From: Aselliscus stoliczkanus
Lineage: Eukaryota > Chordata > Mammalia > Chiroptera > Hipposideridae
DNA: 64,000 bases
Direction: 5' to 3'
NCBI GenBank assembly: GCA_033961575.1
Contig: CM066736.1
Span: forward strand, 85,460,852 to 85,524,851
In this document: positions 19,761-31,119 of the stretch, in pieces
Layout of the letters: every line of letters starts with the position of its first letter
Numbering within the stretch: the stretch's first letter is position 1
Notes under the pieces: generated by a model
Told to the model about the DNA's origin: nothing
Database searches by the model: none
What the model saw: the letters and a program-made list of their open reading frames with translations, nothing else
Position numbers and translations under genes: made by a program

Positions 19761-20554
19761 TCTATTAGCCCAAATAGTCTTACTCTGGAAGCAGCTGCCA
19801 GATGAGGAGTAAGCTCCCTGTCACAGGAGGTGTACAAGCTGAACTATGTTTTATCGTTCAGGGAAGCTATGGGAGGAGAGCTTGAACTAGGCATCTCTGA
19901 GGTCTTCTAGCTCTCAAGTTTATAATTCTACCAAACGCTTATGGCCATCTGTCCCAAGACATCCTTGTAGAGGTTTGGAAGTAGCATCCTTATCCCCTGA
20001 GTTTGTTCTTCTCCAGGCTGACCTGGCCTAGAAACCTCAACATTCTCCACATATGCTGGGTTCCAGAACTCTCACCTCCCTGGTCACTTGTCTAATCATA
20101 AAGTTTCACTTCCACACTGGTCACCACTCTATAGGAATCTAGTCAGTATGAAGTAGATTGAGAAAATCACCTCCCTGGATTTGGATACAATATCTCTATT
20201 GATGTGACCAAAGAAACCAGTGGTTGTTTGGCAGCCTGCATTCCACTCAGCTGCAGCAGGGAGACCCACTCACTTTGGCTTGATGCTCTCAGCCATCTCA
20301 AGATTTGTAGCACAGAGCATTCCAGAGAAGTGATAAATCCTTGTAGTATGAATGAATGAAGTGTCTGACTTTTGGCTCAGGTTGACCATGAGAAGGGAAA
20401 TCAGGAGAATTAGGGGGTACAGAGAGATCTTTGCAGCTGGGGGTTGTGTTGCAGATTTTCCTTGGGAGCTTTGAATACTTCCTGTCTCCCTATTCATCAT
20501 CACCCCATCCTTCTGGTTGCTCTCTGTCTTCATAATACCCTTCTGTGGGGGATG
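19761..20554. other. Mostly unique sequence
   Basis: Mixed-composition DNA with no supported gene. 19790-19930 may be a worn ancient repeat ('tgaactatgttttatcg', 'ggtcttctagctctcaag'). Confidence 0.35.
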
Positions 20555-20700
20555 GAACAGAAGGCTAATAGACTCATAGAATCACAGGTTGTCAGCACTG
20601 AGAGGCCTCTACAGAGTTCCTGTTTAACCTCTTCATCATACAGATGGTGAAACCAAGGCCGGAGTCAAGAGAGACTGGCAACGCTTCCTAGTTATCCAGG
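20555..20700 (-). mobile_element. MIR3-type SINE
   Basis: 'gactcatagaatcacaggtt', 'cagcactgagaggcctctac' and 'acagatggtgaaaccaaggc' follow reversed MIR3. Confidence 0.65.
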
Positions 20701-20984
20701 AAGTTCCTGATGGGAGGCAATGCAGGCAGATGGTGAGGACCAGATTGGATGATGTAAGTGTGAGTGACCCCTGACCATGGCGGCCAACTTGCACGGTCTC
20801 CAGGTTAATCCCATCTACCACCACCCCCACCAAGAGCCTTGCAGAACCTCAAAACAATCTCTGGGTTCAGCAACCCTGGCAGAGTCCCAGACCTCAAACC
20901 ACAATGGAGGACCCTGGCAGGGGTGTGGGAAAGCCTCCATTCTGGGTGTGATCACAAGGCTAGCTGAGGGAGAGGGCCCCCAGC

Positions 20985-21105
20985 TCGGGTTCCGGTTCTA
21001 GTGGCTTTGCCCCTGTTCTCTGTGTGACCCCAGGGAAGGACCTATCCCTTTTGGGGCCTCAGTTTTCCCATCTGAGAAATGAAGATACCAAACTGGGCTC
21101 AGAGG
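20985..21105 (+). mobile_element. MIR core fragment
   Basis: 'ctgtgtgaccccagggaagg', 'ggcctcagttttcccatctg' and 'gagaaatgaagatacc' are in MIR order. Confidence 0.65.
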
Positions 21106-21239
21106 CCCCTGAGCTCTCACCCGCTGTTTATCTGAATGCTTTAGCAGGGAGGAGTCTCTGCTTACCTTCGGCAATCCCGGCCTTGGCACCCGCCAAGCAC
21201 CGCCCCTTCCCCCCTCTCATCTAATCCTGGGGTCCCAGG

Positions 21240-21400
21240 CCTGTCCTCCTGGGAGAAATTGCTGTGATTTAAGGTTCCAGATTTCCTGGACCATTAGTGT
21301 CATGATACTTTATATCTGGGCCTCGATTGCTTTTTAATTAAAAACGAATCCCTCCCAATCCCTAGTTTTACGTGCATCTCCGGGAGACTGCGGAAACTCC
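21240..21400. promoter_or_regulatory. Unique AT-rich block with a 14-bp palindrome
   Basis: The block holds the palindrome TTTTTAATTAAAAA (21331-21344), a homeodomain-type word, beside 'tactttatatctgggc'. It is free of recognised repeats, so it is a candidate conserved element only. Confidence 0.2.
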
Positions 21401-22529
21401 TCTCAGCTGATGCTTGGTGTAGCCCTGCTCTCTGCTTTTCTGTTTCCTCCCTCGAATCCCCAGCTCCCCTTGTTTTAGGAAGAGAAGGGTCTGGAATTCT
21501 TTATGGACTTCGAGTCCAAGTATTCTTTGAGTTAGGTGCTTCGGCCCCAAATTGCATATCACAGAAACCCAGCACCCCACAATTTGAAGGCAGGTCTGTG
21601 CAGAACAGGAAAAAGGGATGGCCTCAAACCAGTTCTGGGATTGGCACTCACCTCCAGCCCAAGTAGGAGATGAGGCAGGAGCTAGAAGGACAGGCTTGGG
21701 GTGCAAGGACTGTCCCCTACTCACGGCAAGTCCTAGAGTTGGGATGTGTGTCTGATTCTCCCCTGACACACTTCTGAAGCCTGGAGACTAGAGGGAGAGG
21801 ACAGGGGCTGCACGGTTAGCCGTATCTTGCCGAAGTTTGGCAGACAAGGAAGCAAGCTTCCTGTGGGCCAAAATGGACACTCTGGAATGCAGTGGGGCTC
21901 AAATCATTTAGTAAGGATCAGTCCCAGGAGTCTGCGGCCTGCCAAGGTCAGGTGACCCCAACAGAAAGCATCCCCCTGAGGCTGAGGGAGAATGGGAGAC
22001 ATAAGCTGGAAGGGGGGGCATCACCCCTGTCAACAAATTGTTTCTTAGCAAGGAGTGGGGGGTGGGGGAGGCTCACTGAAAAATCCACAGTGTACCCAAA
22101 GAGAGGAAGCGAGGTTTTGGACATTGCCATGGTGAGAGGGGCCCCGAGTCTGATTCTCACAGCCCCAGCTAAGCCCTACGGTCCTCATTTTATGCCCATT
22201 CTCCCGCTCTCCCTCCATTCCAGACCTGATTCTGATGGTCAGGGAGGCAGAACATAGGCAACCCCCTAACCTCCTCCCCGCTGCCTGTGGCTAAACCTGG
22301 AAATGGGCCTGAGCTGGGAGAGGAGGAACTCTGAATTGGGAGTGAGCGTGACCTACTAAGGTCAGAGCAGGGGCAGCCATCAGCAGCTGAAAATGAGATT
22401 GTCCCTTAATACCTAACATAGAGCAGGAAGGCTGGGGTCCCTCCAGGTGCCTTTCAGAGCTGGAAAGGGAGAGTCAACAGGGCAGGTTTGAGAGACAGTG
22501 GTGAAAAAATAAAATGTTTTTACTTGTAC
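21401..22529. other. Unique sequence, no feature recognised
   Basis: Open frames of 121 codons (plus, 21892-22257) and 133 codons (minus, 21368-21769) overlap others and carry no domain. Confidence 0.35.
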
Positions 22530-22690
22530 ACCACAGAATCCAGCATGGTACACAAGCCAGTTATATATACATTGTTTTGTTGAATCTCACAGCCATTGCA
22601 GGGGTCAGTTTTATCATTCTCAAATTACTGATGAGAAAATGGAGGTTCAGAGACACCCAGCGATGTGCCCAGGTCCTTGATTCAGGATTT
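22530..22690 (-). mobile_element. MIR SINE
   Basis: 'tgaatctcacagccattgca', 'caaattactgatgagaaaat' and 'ggaggttcagagacaccca' are in reversed MIR order. Confidence 0.65.
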
Positions 22691-22714
22691 GAATGGATTC
22701 AGTGTCTGGGCAGA

Positions 22715-22850
22715 AGTTTCTAGCTGAGTATTTTTTCTCAGTCTTCAAACTCAATCCCCAGAGATGCTGACTCAGGAGATCAGGAGCGGAGCCGAGGACT
22801 CTGCATTCCCGCAAGCTCCTGGGAGACTCTGGCACAGATAGGCAGTCCAG
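22715..22850 (+). mobile_element. Possible MER20/MER5-type fragment
   Basis: 'cagagatgctgactcaggag', 'gaggactctgcattcccgca' and 'agctcctgggagactctgg' resemble the middle of a small hAT element. Weak match. Confidence 0.3.
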
Positions 22851-22984
22851 GGAACCCCTTCCGGGACTCCCCCTCCCCCTGCTCGATGCCCCAGCTCCAG
22901 AATGCCCAGGCCAGAGGACACACATTCCCTGCGCCCTCCAGTCCCCATTCATGTCTTATGAATGAACATATAGCATGTGCTAAG

Positions 22985-23325
22985 AGTGGTCATTGGTGAC
23001 TCCAGAGCTAGAGTTCAGCACTGGAAACCCAATTCTGCTCCCTCTTCATTCTGTGACCTTTGAGGCACTTCTGTCCATGCCTCAGTGTCCTCACCTAACA
23101 TGGGATAGTTTGAGGACCTACCACGTAAGGTAGTTGTGAGTATTCATTGAGTTGGCATATGTAACTCAAAGATATGTCACATGTCATATATGGGGGACAT
23201 GCACTCCATAAGTGCTGTTGGGTTGTTGGAATTGTCATGACACATTTTTGCAACGGAAAACATAGAAAAAATACGTCATGACTTTTCTGACAACCCAAGA
23301 GTTATCGTTATTAATAGTAGTAGTA
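22985..23325 (+). mobile_element. MIR SINE interrupted by a MITE
   Basis: 'cattctgtgacctttgaggc', 'ccatgcctcagtgtcctcac', 'gtaaggtagttgtgagtatt' and 'ccataagtgctgttg' lead into the MITE at 23218. The MIR tail resumes after it as 'gagttatcgttattaatag'. Confidence 0.75.
23218..23298 (-). mobile_element. Mariner-type MITE, worn copy
   Basis: An 81-bp element with imperfect terminal inverted repeats: TTGGGTTGTTGGAATTGTC at the left, and at the right the reverse of TTGGGTTGTCAGAAAAGTC. It aligns end to end with the reverse complement of 45884-45963. The TA target copies have decayed. It has no coding capacity and would have needed an outside transposase. Confidence 0.8.
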
Positions 23326-23624
23326 GTGGCAGCATTACCCGTGTGAGTGCAGCACATAGGGGCTGGGGGAACTGTAGGGCAATGATAGGTCTACATGGGC
23401 CAGGTTGAGGGGGGTCTTGAAAATCAGGTTAGATAGTTTGAGGGGCGGGTGCTGTGTGGGTGTGGGTTGAGGAGCTGAGGTTTCTGTTGGAAGACACTTG
23501 GCAATCCATGAACAAGAAGACGGTGAGCTAGATTGGAGTAAGCCCCAGAGAAAAGCCACCTTGGTGGTGACAGGATGTGCCCATCCATTGGGTCAGTGGT
23601 CAGTGCCATCTTGCCTGGAGGACA
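23326..23624. other. Unassigned sequence
   Basis: 'gcaatgataggtctacatgg' and the following text may belong to the unnamed ancient repeat. No gene seen. Confidence 0.3.
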
Positions 23625-23850
23625 AAGCAGGGATAAAATAATAGCACCTATGGGCCACCTTTATCATGCTTGATCCTCACAAAACCCACATGAGGTAGAA
23701 ATAGCTGCTATTATTATTCCCACTGTAGAGATGAGAAAATTGGGAGCCGGCTGGTTGAAGTACCTTGCTTAAGGTCACAGGGCTCACAACAGAAGCAGGA
23801 TGAAACCTGGGCAGACTCTGAAATCTGTACCTTTAACCACTGCCCCCCAT
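23625..23850 (-). mobile_element. MIR SINE, long copy
   Basis: 'catgcttgatcctcacaaaa', 'cccacatgaggtagaaatag', 'tccactgtagagatgagaa'-type words and 'gcttaaggtcacagggctca' cover most of the reversed MIR, ending at 'accactgcccccc'. Confidence 0.8.
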
Positions 23851-24459
23851 GGAAGGGAAGCAGAGGGAGGCCTCTTTGGCTCACTCCCTATTATACCTCT
23901 CTGAGAAACACAGGGGGTCTGCCTGGGTTGGGGACAAGGCCAGCCCTTCAGCTCACCAAGCAGCACCTTCTTGGTCAGACCTTTCCCTGAGTCTCTCAGG
24001 CCATAGGAGCAGCAAGGCCAGCAGGGGGATATATCCCGGTAGCCCAGTCCTATTGGCCTCAACAGCTCATGCTTTGGTTTTGGGGCCCAGTTGCTCCCTG
24101 GTGAGCTCAGGGTTCCTGGGTCAGGGGATCCTGGGCGGTCTCAGGGCTTGTAAGCCATCTGCAGTGACTTTATGAGGCTGCCGTGTTCACAGGGCCCGTA
24201 AAAAACATTGACTCTGAAGCCCTCAGAGTTTCCATGTCTCCTCGGCCCGGGGCCAAAGTGAGAGGAACGAAGAGCCTCAGGAAGCAGCTCTTGGTGGGGC
24301 AGCTCCCCAGGCTGGTGCCAACCCCAGGGCCCACCGGTGGGTCACCATGAGAGCCAGCCTCAGGGCAGGCGAAGAAGCGTCTTATCAGCCCTCACAGCCC
24401 CTGTAGCTGTGTGTGTGTGGTGGGGGAGGGACGTTCTTTTTTTTAAGAACTTCATTTGC
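23851..24459. other. Unique sequence with a weak CTCF-like word
   Basis: GCCAGCAGGGGGATA near 24017 fits part of the CTCF core but lacks the GGC step. 'gcgtcttatcagccctcac' (about 24377) holds a GATA-type word in a repeat-free patch. No supported open frame. Confidence 0.3.
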
Positions 24460-24570
24460 CTTCATTTGATTTTATAAAACGCCTTATATTCTCATTTTAC
24501 AGAATAGGAAACTGATACTCAGAGAGGTGAAAGGACTTGAAGAATGAAGTGGCCCTGGAGAAGATAAGGA
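24460..24570 (-). mobile_element. MIR fragment
   Basis: 'attctcattttacagaatag', 'gaaactgatactcagagagg' and 'tgaaaggacttgaagaatg' follow the reversed MIR core. Confidence 0.6.
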
Positions 24571-25904
24571 CGAGAACATGCCTGTTTGGGGGGCCACTAC
24601 CACCCCAATTACAGAGGGAGACTCTTGTACCTAAGAAATTACATCCAAAGCTGAGGTGTTTATTCCCCCACTGTATATAAAAAGAATCACGTAAACGTAT
24701 TTTTAGGCTGCAAAGTTTGGGGGGCGGGGGAAAATAGGAATTGCTTTGGTTTCACAACAACAGCCCTGAGAGCAGACAGGGCAGGTGAGGGCACTGAGGG
24801 GACAGGCACTACTGGAAGCCACATGGTGTGCTGGTGGCAGGCTGGCCTGGGCCATGTGGGCAAGAGCAAGGCTGTCTGGAGTGGAGGCCTGAGCTCTCAG
24901 CAGGCCCCCTGCCCCTCTGGACTATCAGAGGGGTTGCCTTTCAGCTGGCTGGATCTCTGGCCTGCAAACACTTTCTTCCTCCTGATAGGAACCACTCTGG
25001 TCCCCAGCAGCTCTGTGGAAAGAGTCTCAGGACCAGAGACACCAGGTTTTCAGGAGGGAACCCTGTTTCTAGCAGTCCTGGCCAAGGGCCCATCAGAGAG
25101 AGTGGTTCTTCCATCCCTGCCTTGATGGGGAGCTCACTCCTGTGAGGGCAGCACCTTTGTGTGGGGCCACTCTGCCTGGGAGAAGGTCCTTGCAGACACT
25201 CGTTCAACCTTTAACTTCCCTGTGCCTCCTTTCTAGTGTTCCTCGCTTTGCCCATGGGGACCCCACTCATTCATTCCCTCAGCAAATATTTGTGAACTCA
25301 GTGTGGGCAGAGCCTATGTCTGCCATGCCCTCTGCCCATTCAGCCCTTCTAGGATATGAACACTCTGACTGGGTCCTCTTGAGGCTTTCCCAAGGTCAAC
25401 TGTCAGCCCTTTGTCTGCTCCCACCTTCTTGTCACCTGGCTGCTCCTCTGAATATGGAGTTGAGGATGTACAGGAAGCTGTGGGCAGAGTACAGGGCAGA
25501 GCCCCAGACAGGGAGTGACAAGCTTGGGCTACAGGGGCAGCTCTGCTGCTGCTCCCTGCAACCCTCTGGGATACTGATGTGTCTCCCTTCTGTATAATTG
25601 GGGATTCAAAGCAGATGGTCCTGACTGTCATCCTCTCTCCCTGCCCCTCAAAGCTCTACACAAAGGCCACCTCTAGTCCTCCAACGCCCCAGCTCAGATT
25701 GTTCCAGTTCCTTCTCTGGGGATGGCTGTCTCTTTTTAGTGTTGTTTCTGTGTGAGTCTAACCTGCCTGGCAGAACTCTGCAGGCTTACCTGCACCCCCT
25801 GCCCCAACACCAGCCTGGGCAGAGAAGGGTTTGGTTAACATGGGCCTGAACTGAGAGGTGGGTGCAATTGGGCAGGGCAACAGCACACACTCAGGGGTGA
25901 ATGA
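24571..25904. other. Mostly unique sequence
   Basis: GC-rich DNA with overlapping open frames of 100-150 codons on both strands, none with a recognisable domain. 25260-25300 ('attcattccctcagcaaata') may be an L2 or MIR scrap. Confidence 0.35.
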
Positions 25905-26090
25905 TAGGGCTTCTACCCTGACTATCCATAGCACATGCCTTCTCTCTGTGACCTTGAGCAAGTTTTAACCTCCCTGAGGCTCAGTTTCTCCACCAGTAAA
26001 ATGGGGGATAATACTCAGAGAGAGTAGGATCATATAAATATGTCTCATGATGGGCACTCAGTAAATGACTGGTATTATATTACTTCATTT
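25905..26090 (+). mobile_element. MIR SINE
   Basis: 'tctctgtgaccttgagcaag', 'gaggctcagtttctccacca', 'gtaaaatgggggataatact' and 'gggcactcagtaaatgactg' are in consensus order. Confidence 0.85.
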
Positions 26091-26589
26091 CTCCCACACA
26101 GGGCCAAAGGTTTCTGCATTTTACAAAGGTGTCAGTGCATTTTATAGGAATGTGCCCATAAAGTGTAATTTTCAACTCACCTGGCACTGGTCGGGCACCC
26201 ACTCTGTGTGCATCCTGTCCCATTGGGCTTCTAACCAGGCACACCAAGCTTCAAGGTCTCCACAGAGTAGGGGGCCGAGCAGGCTGTGTGGCCAGTGGCT
26301 GGCTGGTGGTAGCAGACATGCCTCTGAAGCACCGGTTGTCGGAGGCCTGGCAGCCAGCACAGGCAGGCTTGGGAGAGCCAGGCGGCCTGCCAAGTTTGGG
26401 TAGGCTTGATTGCCTCCACCCACCCTCCTGGCCTGGCCCAATTAAAAGGTTCTGCCCCACTGGACTTGGAGCCCCTGGGGGCTGAGGAACTCGTGGGAGA
26501 GAGGAGGCCCCAGCTTGGGACAGGATCTGCATACAGAGGTCCCCTCCCCTCCCAAGCTAATTCAGTTCATTCTCTAGCCCTTTCCAGAG
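26091..26589. other. Unique sequence, no feature recognised
   Basis: GC-rich; several open frames of 60-110 codons overlap. The repeated GCAGGCTTGG-like and GGCCTGG words give no clear tandem structure. Confidence 0.35.
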
Positions 26590-26800
26590 GACCCGCTATG
26601 TTTCTGGCCCTGGCTGCATGCTTTGAACATGTTATCTCACTGACTCTTCACTGACCTGCCAGACACAGAGCATCATTCATTCTTATTTTAGAGATGAGGC
26701 TCAGAGAAGGGAAGTGACTTGCCCCAGATTACACAGTTAGTCGGCAGGCTCTGGAGTCAGGATTTGAACCTGAGTGTGTGTGGTTTCAAAGCCTGAGCTT
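26590..26800 (-). mobile_element. MIR SINE
   Basis: 'gaacatgttatctcactgac', 'tcattcttattttagagatg', 'aggctcagagaagggaagtg' and 'aggatttgaacctgagtgtg' cover the reversed MIR, including the B-box region. Confidence 0.85.
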
Positions 26801-27010
26801 GCTTGGGCTACTGTACCATAGTGACAGGTTATGACATAGGACATCTGTCCCTCCTTCCCTTCCTCCCTCCCTCCCTTTTTTTCTGTAATCATGTAGTAAG
26901 AACTCGCACCATCTGGAGACCGTGCTGGGTGGATATCTAAGGCCCTTGCCCTCAAAGAGCTCATCATCTAGTGGGGAAAACAGAGCTGATTCCATAAGGG
27001 AGGAAGGGAT

Positions 27011-29084
27011 GGAGGGGAGAGAGGATTGTAAGGAGGGCTGGGCTAGGTTAGAAAACATGTGGTCGAAGGATCCCCCATTCAACAACTTTTGTTAAACCTT
27101 TAGATGAATCTATTTCTAGCCCATCTCATTCCAGAAGGGAGATGGCCCACAGACATGTATAGAGTTCAACCAGGTTTTAAAGGAAGAAGGGACAATAAAG
27201 GCATAAAAAATATACAAGGATGTAAGAGGTGAGGCCAATCACAAAAGGCCCTTTGGGAGGTTCTCTCTACGTATCCCACAGGAGCCTTGAACAAGCTTTG
27301 AGCTTCTTAGAATGCACACAAGGCAGGAAACACACCAGTGGTGTCCCATCTCATTTTTCACGTTGCATGACATTTTCCAGATGAACTCTTATGCAGAACC
27401 CCTGGTGATTATCTCTGATAAAAAGGGAAAGGACTCTAGTTGAAGGAAGTTGAGGGAGACTTGGAACCCCAACCATTTATCCTTCTTTCAACCTCTTGGC
27501 TGCTCCAGGGGCCCTTCTGAGGCTCCTGAAGGCTAGTTTAACACCCTCAAGCTACGCTCTTCTTTGTCCACTAGATGAAAAGTGAAGGAAGCTAGGGGAA
27601 CCCACCTGTGGCTGGCAGCCCAAGACAGATTCCTCCTGTGGGCATTGGGACCCAGATGAGTCAGACACATCCCTTCCCAGGAGACTCCCCTCTGGTGGGA
27701 GAGACAGATGTGTGACAGGGACATTGGCAAGCTAAGCCAGTGTTGACCTTGCATCTGCCCCATATCTGCCTTCACATACCTGTTTATAATTGCAAAATGG
27801 GTAGGGGACGTTGGGTTCCACAGTGAGAGAAGGGGACAGACCTTGGCAGGAGTCCAGGCTAGGGCAAGACGACCAAGTCAAAAATTTCCAACACTGCTGA
27901 GCATTTACTATGTGCCAGGTTGGGTCAGATCCCGTGTTTGGAGGCCTGAAACGTATACAATTTCTTCTTTAAGAAGAAAAGTACAAAAAGATACAAAATT
28001 AAGTACAAAAGTGAATATTTCTTTGGCAAGAGAAAAGAGATCACCAACACTTACATGTTTTTAAAAGCAAACAAATATCACAAACATCACCAAATTCAGA
28101 AAAACAGTATTTTTCTGAAGTGCCAGAAATACCTCTGTAACACTTCTTTTCTTATAATTTTGGTCTATATACTCTTTCTTTGCCTTCTCATTTTTACAAA
28201 TAACTTTTGTAATATTTTCTGTAGAAAGAATAGAAAGACAATTCCGTTTTCCCTCTTGTATGACTGATCAAAACTAGTTTATTATTCTTGATAGTTGGGA
28301 TACGTAAAATATGTAACTTTAGACACAAATGTGCTTGCTGTTTGTGGTACTGCTATAGATTATGCACCAGAAATACAGAACTTCTGACAAGTTCTATTTC
28401 ACATGATTCTTATGAAGGAAAAAAAAAACATTTATAATTGTTTATAATTTCAAATTATATGGGCTTCCTTATCAGTGCCATTACAGACAGGAGAGAGTTT
28501 ATGTTTTGATAAAGCCCCAGTTGTTTTGCCTACAATTTGGCATGTCTGATACTTGAAAGAGTATTCCACAGATTAATTTCCAGCTCCGTATATTTCAAAC
28601 CTTGTTTCTCTTCCACCACCCGCATACTTCTGGGGCTGATCAGTTCCAATGCTGAATGAGCAGACACAGTGGGCAGTAGGGCATCTTCTTTCTGGAGGTT
28701 GTTCCTACCCCCAGGATGGCTAACAATAACTATACCCATAAGTGATGGCAAAGCATAAAAATATACACCACTCAAAAGGTGGCCTCAACTCAATTTCCAT
28801 TAGCTAGATCCCCCCAATGCCTCAGCCACTCAGCCTTGCTCACCAGAAGGCTCACCAAAGGAAGAGGGCAGGAGATTCAGGATACAAAGAAACAGTGCTA
28901 TCAACCCTTTGTGGTTAAAAGATCTTACTTTTTACAAGATTTTACAAAAGCACATGACCATGGGCACACATTTCGAGAGTATCTCCCAGAGACAGGACAA
29001 ATGCAAGCAGAGGGCCAGGAAATGCAGACTTCATTACCTTCCGGGTAAATCTGCCTTGGTGCTGATGCTCTATCCCTCAGTTTC
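27011..29084. other. Repeat-poor block with an AT-rich core
   Basis: 27930-28500 is the most AT-rich part, with short words such as 'gaagaaaagtacaaaaagat' and 'ttttctgaagtgccagaa'. It may be an old DNA transposon or LINE scrap, but I cannot place it. A pyrimidine run precedes it at 26849-26882. No supported gene. Confidence 0.3.
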
Positions 29085-29225
29085 CATGCCTTGTCTCAGG
29101 TAATCTCATAACTACTCTGTGACTGTGAGGAAACTGAGGCCCAGAGAGATGGAAAGAGAAGCCAAAGGTCATACACTGGGAGACAGTTTTTGAACTCAGA
29201 ACCATGTAACCCCGGAGCCTGCACT
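29085..29225 (-). mobile_element. MIR SINE
   Basis: 'caggtaatctcataactact', 'gtgaggaaactgaggcccag' and 'cagtttttgaactcagaacc' are in reversed MIR order. Confidence 0.8.
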
Positions 29226-29319
29226 AGTAACTTTGCTCTCCAGAAGCTGATGGGACTGTTGTCAAGAGATGGATGGACGGATGGGAGGATGGATAGATTT
29301 CTGTCCTTATCCTCTGGCA

Positions 29320-29440
29320 CCCAGCTGTTTTCCCCACTAGACATAAACTCCTCAAAGGCAAGACTGAGTCTTATGCTCCATGGTCTTGAGAGCTCAGCAG
29401 AGGGCAGGGCCCAGAGGAGGAACTTAGAAAAGGGCCAGGC
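29320..29440 (+). mobile_element. L2 3' end fragment
   Basis: 'actagacataaactcctcaa', 'aggcaagactgagtcttatg' and 'agcagagggcaggg' match the L2 terminus. Confidence 0.55.
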
Positions 29441-30029
29441 TGGGGACAGAGAGATGAGTTGACCCAGGTCCCTGCCCTCAGGAGCTCAGCAATAGTGTGG
29501 GTAAAGAAGCCACAGACCAGGCAAGGTGATGTGCCAGAGAGCCATGTCCCTTGGGTATCAGTGGAGGGTTCTGCTGAGAGGTAGCATGCAGGGCAAGTGC
29601 AAGTCCTTCTCCCATCAGGCCATAGTGCAACCTGCAGGGAATCTTCGCATGGGACTGGGGCTGGACAAGTTGACTTCTCAGGTCCCCAAGCCCTACAAGC
29701 CCATTCTTGTCCATTCCTCTGCTCCAAGGCATTGCCAAGCCTCTCTCTGGAGTTTTCCAAGGTGTCTAGGGAATGAAAGGCCCACCCAGGTGGTCCATTC
29801 CAAAGTTCAAGAGCCGGAACGGACAATGCCAGATTGCTCCAAGCCGAGCTCAGTTTCGCTTGAGGCACTTTATGGGTCCAGCCTGGGTAAACATGAGCCC
29901 CATTAATGCATGGGGGTTCCACCTTTGCTGATGTCGGTCTCACCTCCCAGAGCCACAGGCGCTGGAGCGTGAGGCCCAAGGGCAGTTTGGAGATGACAGG
30001 ATAAGGGCCAAAATGGCTGCATAGCAAAG
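29441..30029. other. Unique sequence with a long minus-strand open frame
   Basis: A 218-codon minus-strand frame (29371-30027) overlaps the L2 end and shows no domain, so it is treated as chance. The plus-strand 126-codon frame in the same place is no better. Confidence 0.3.
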
Positions 30030-30180
30030 ACCCTCAGACACTTTTCAGTCTCCATCCGCAGACTGAGACTTGGGGAGGGGAGAGAACAGGGACCCACGAG
30101 GCACAGCCAGAGCTCAAATCCCCAACTCTGGCCATGTAGCCCACTGTGTACCACCACCACCCCAGGCCCTGCGCCCTGGG
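30030..30180 (-). mobile_element. MIR fragment
   Basis: 'gcagactgagacttggggag', 'gaggcacagccagagctc' and 'aaatccccaactctggcc' follow the reversed MIR with many changes. Confidence 0.45.
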
Positions 30181-30299
30181 GATGGTCCTTTTGAAAGCAT
30201 CAGTTGTAACACATGGCCTGATAACAGCTGGATTCGTAAGGGAGTAACGAGAAAGAAATTGAAATCAGAACGACCTAGAAAATTCCAGGACTTGCTCCC

Positions 30300-30740
30300 T
30301 TCGCTCATTTATTATTGGATTCCTCCACTCAGTCCACACACCTTTCCTGACGCCAGCTTCATTCCAGGCCCTGAGCCGGGCTGAGGACCCCAGGATGAGT
30401 CAGACCTGGCCTTTGTCCAGGATGAGGTCACAGTCTAGTGAGGAGACAGGTGTGGACACAGGCAATGACAATGACAAACCGGAGTGCTCAGTGCTGGGAC
30501 ACAGGGAAGTTCAGGGGCTGTGGAAGCCCTGAGGAGGGGCTCCTGACACAGCTTGGGGTCAGGAGGGCTGGGGAGTGCCATGGGAGGCGGGAGGGATGAG
30601 GCCTGACCTGAAGTGTGAGGATGAGATAAGCAGACAGCTAAGCTATAGGCAGACACCTAAGGCAGAGGGAACAGCACATGACAGTACTTCAGAGGGTACA
30701 ATATGGCGGGGAAAGCCGGCCTGCGCATGGGAAGAGCTCA
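30300..30740 (+). mobile_element. Unassigned ancient repeat
   Basis: 'cattccaggccctgagccgg', 'tcacagtctagtgaggagac', 'agtgctcagtgctgggacac' and 'gcagagggaacagcacatga' are in the order of the unnamed repeat at 5430-5965. Confidence 0.5.
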
Positions 30741-30784
30741 GTGCATATCTTCTGAGTGATTGAATGAGTAAATACATGCTAAAA

Positions 30785-31018
30785 AGTCTGGTGTTTCTAT
30801 AGTTAATAACACTAGGTTGTAAATTTGAAAGTTGCTAAGAGTAGATCTTAGAAGTTCTTATCACAAGGAAAAAAATATGTGCAACTGTGCGATGATGGAC
30901 TTGAACTAAACCTATGGTGGTGATCATTTTGCAATATATACAAATACCAAATCATTATACCCGAAACAAATATGTTATATGTCAACTATATCTCAATACA
31001 AAAAATAAAAATAAGAAA
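30785..31018 (+). mobile_element. L1 LINE 3' end with A tail
   Basis: 'tagttaataacactaggttg', 'ggtggtgatcattttgcaat', 'atatacaaataccaaatcat' and 'tatgtcaactatatctcaat' followed by an A-rich tail match the 3' end of an L1MA/L1MB-type LINE. It is 5'-truncated; no ORF2 is present. Confidence 0.8.
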
Positions 31019-31119
31019 ATGAATAAAAGCTGTGTCCATTGATATGCTCTGAGAAAAACAGTTCGGTGTAGCTGGAATGTGGATGGTGTGGGGGCAGCTG
31101 AGAGGGTTCGGTGTGATTT

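Noticed and set aside
24017..24031. CTCF site
   Set aside because: It lacks the GGC step of the core, which is usually required.
29371..30027. 218-codon minus-strand open frame
   Set aside because: It overlaps an L2 3' end, has no domain and is mirrored by a plus-strand frame of similar quality, so chance is the simpler explanation.
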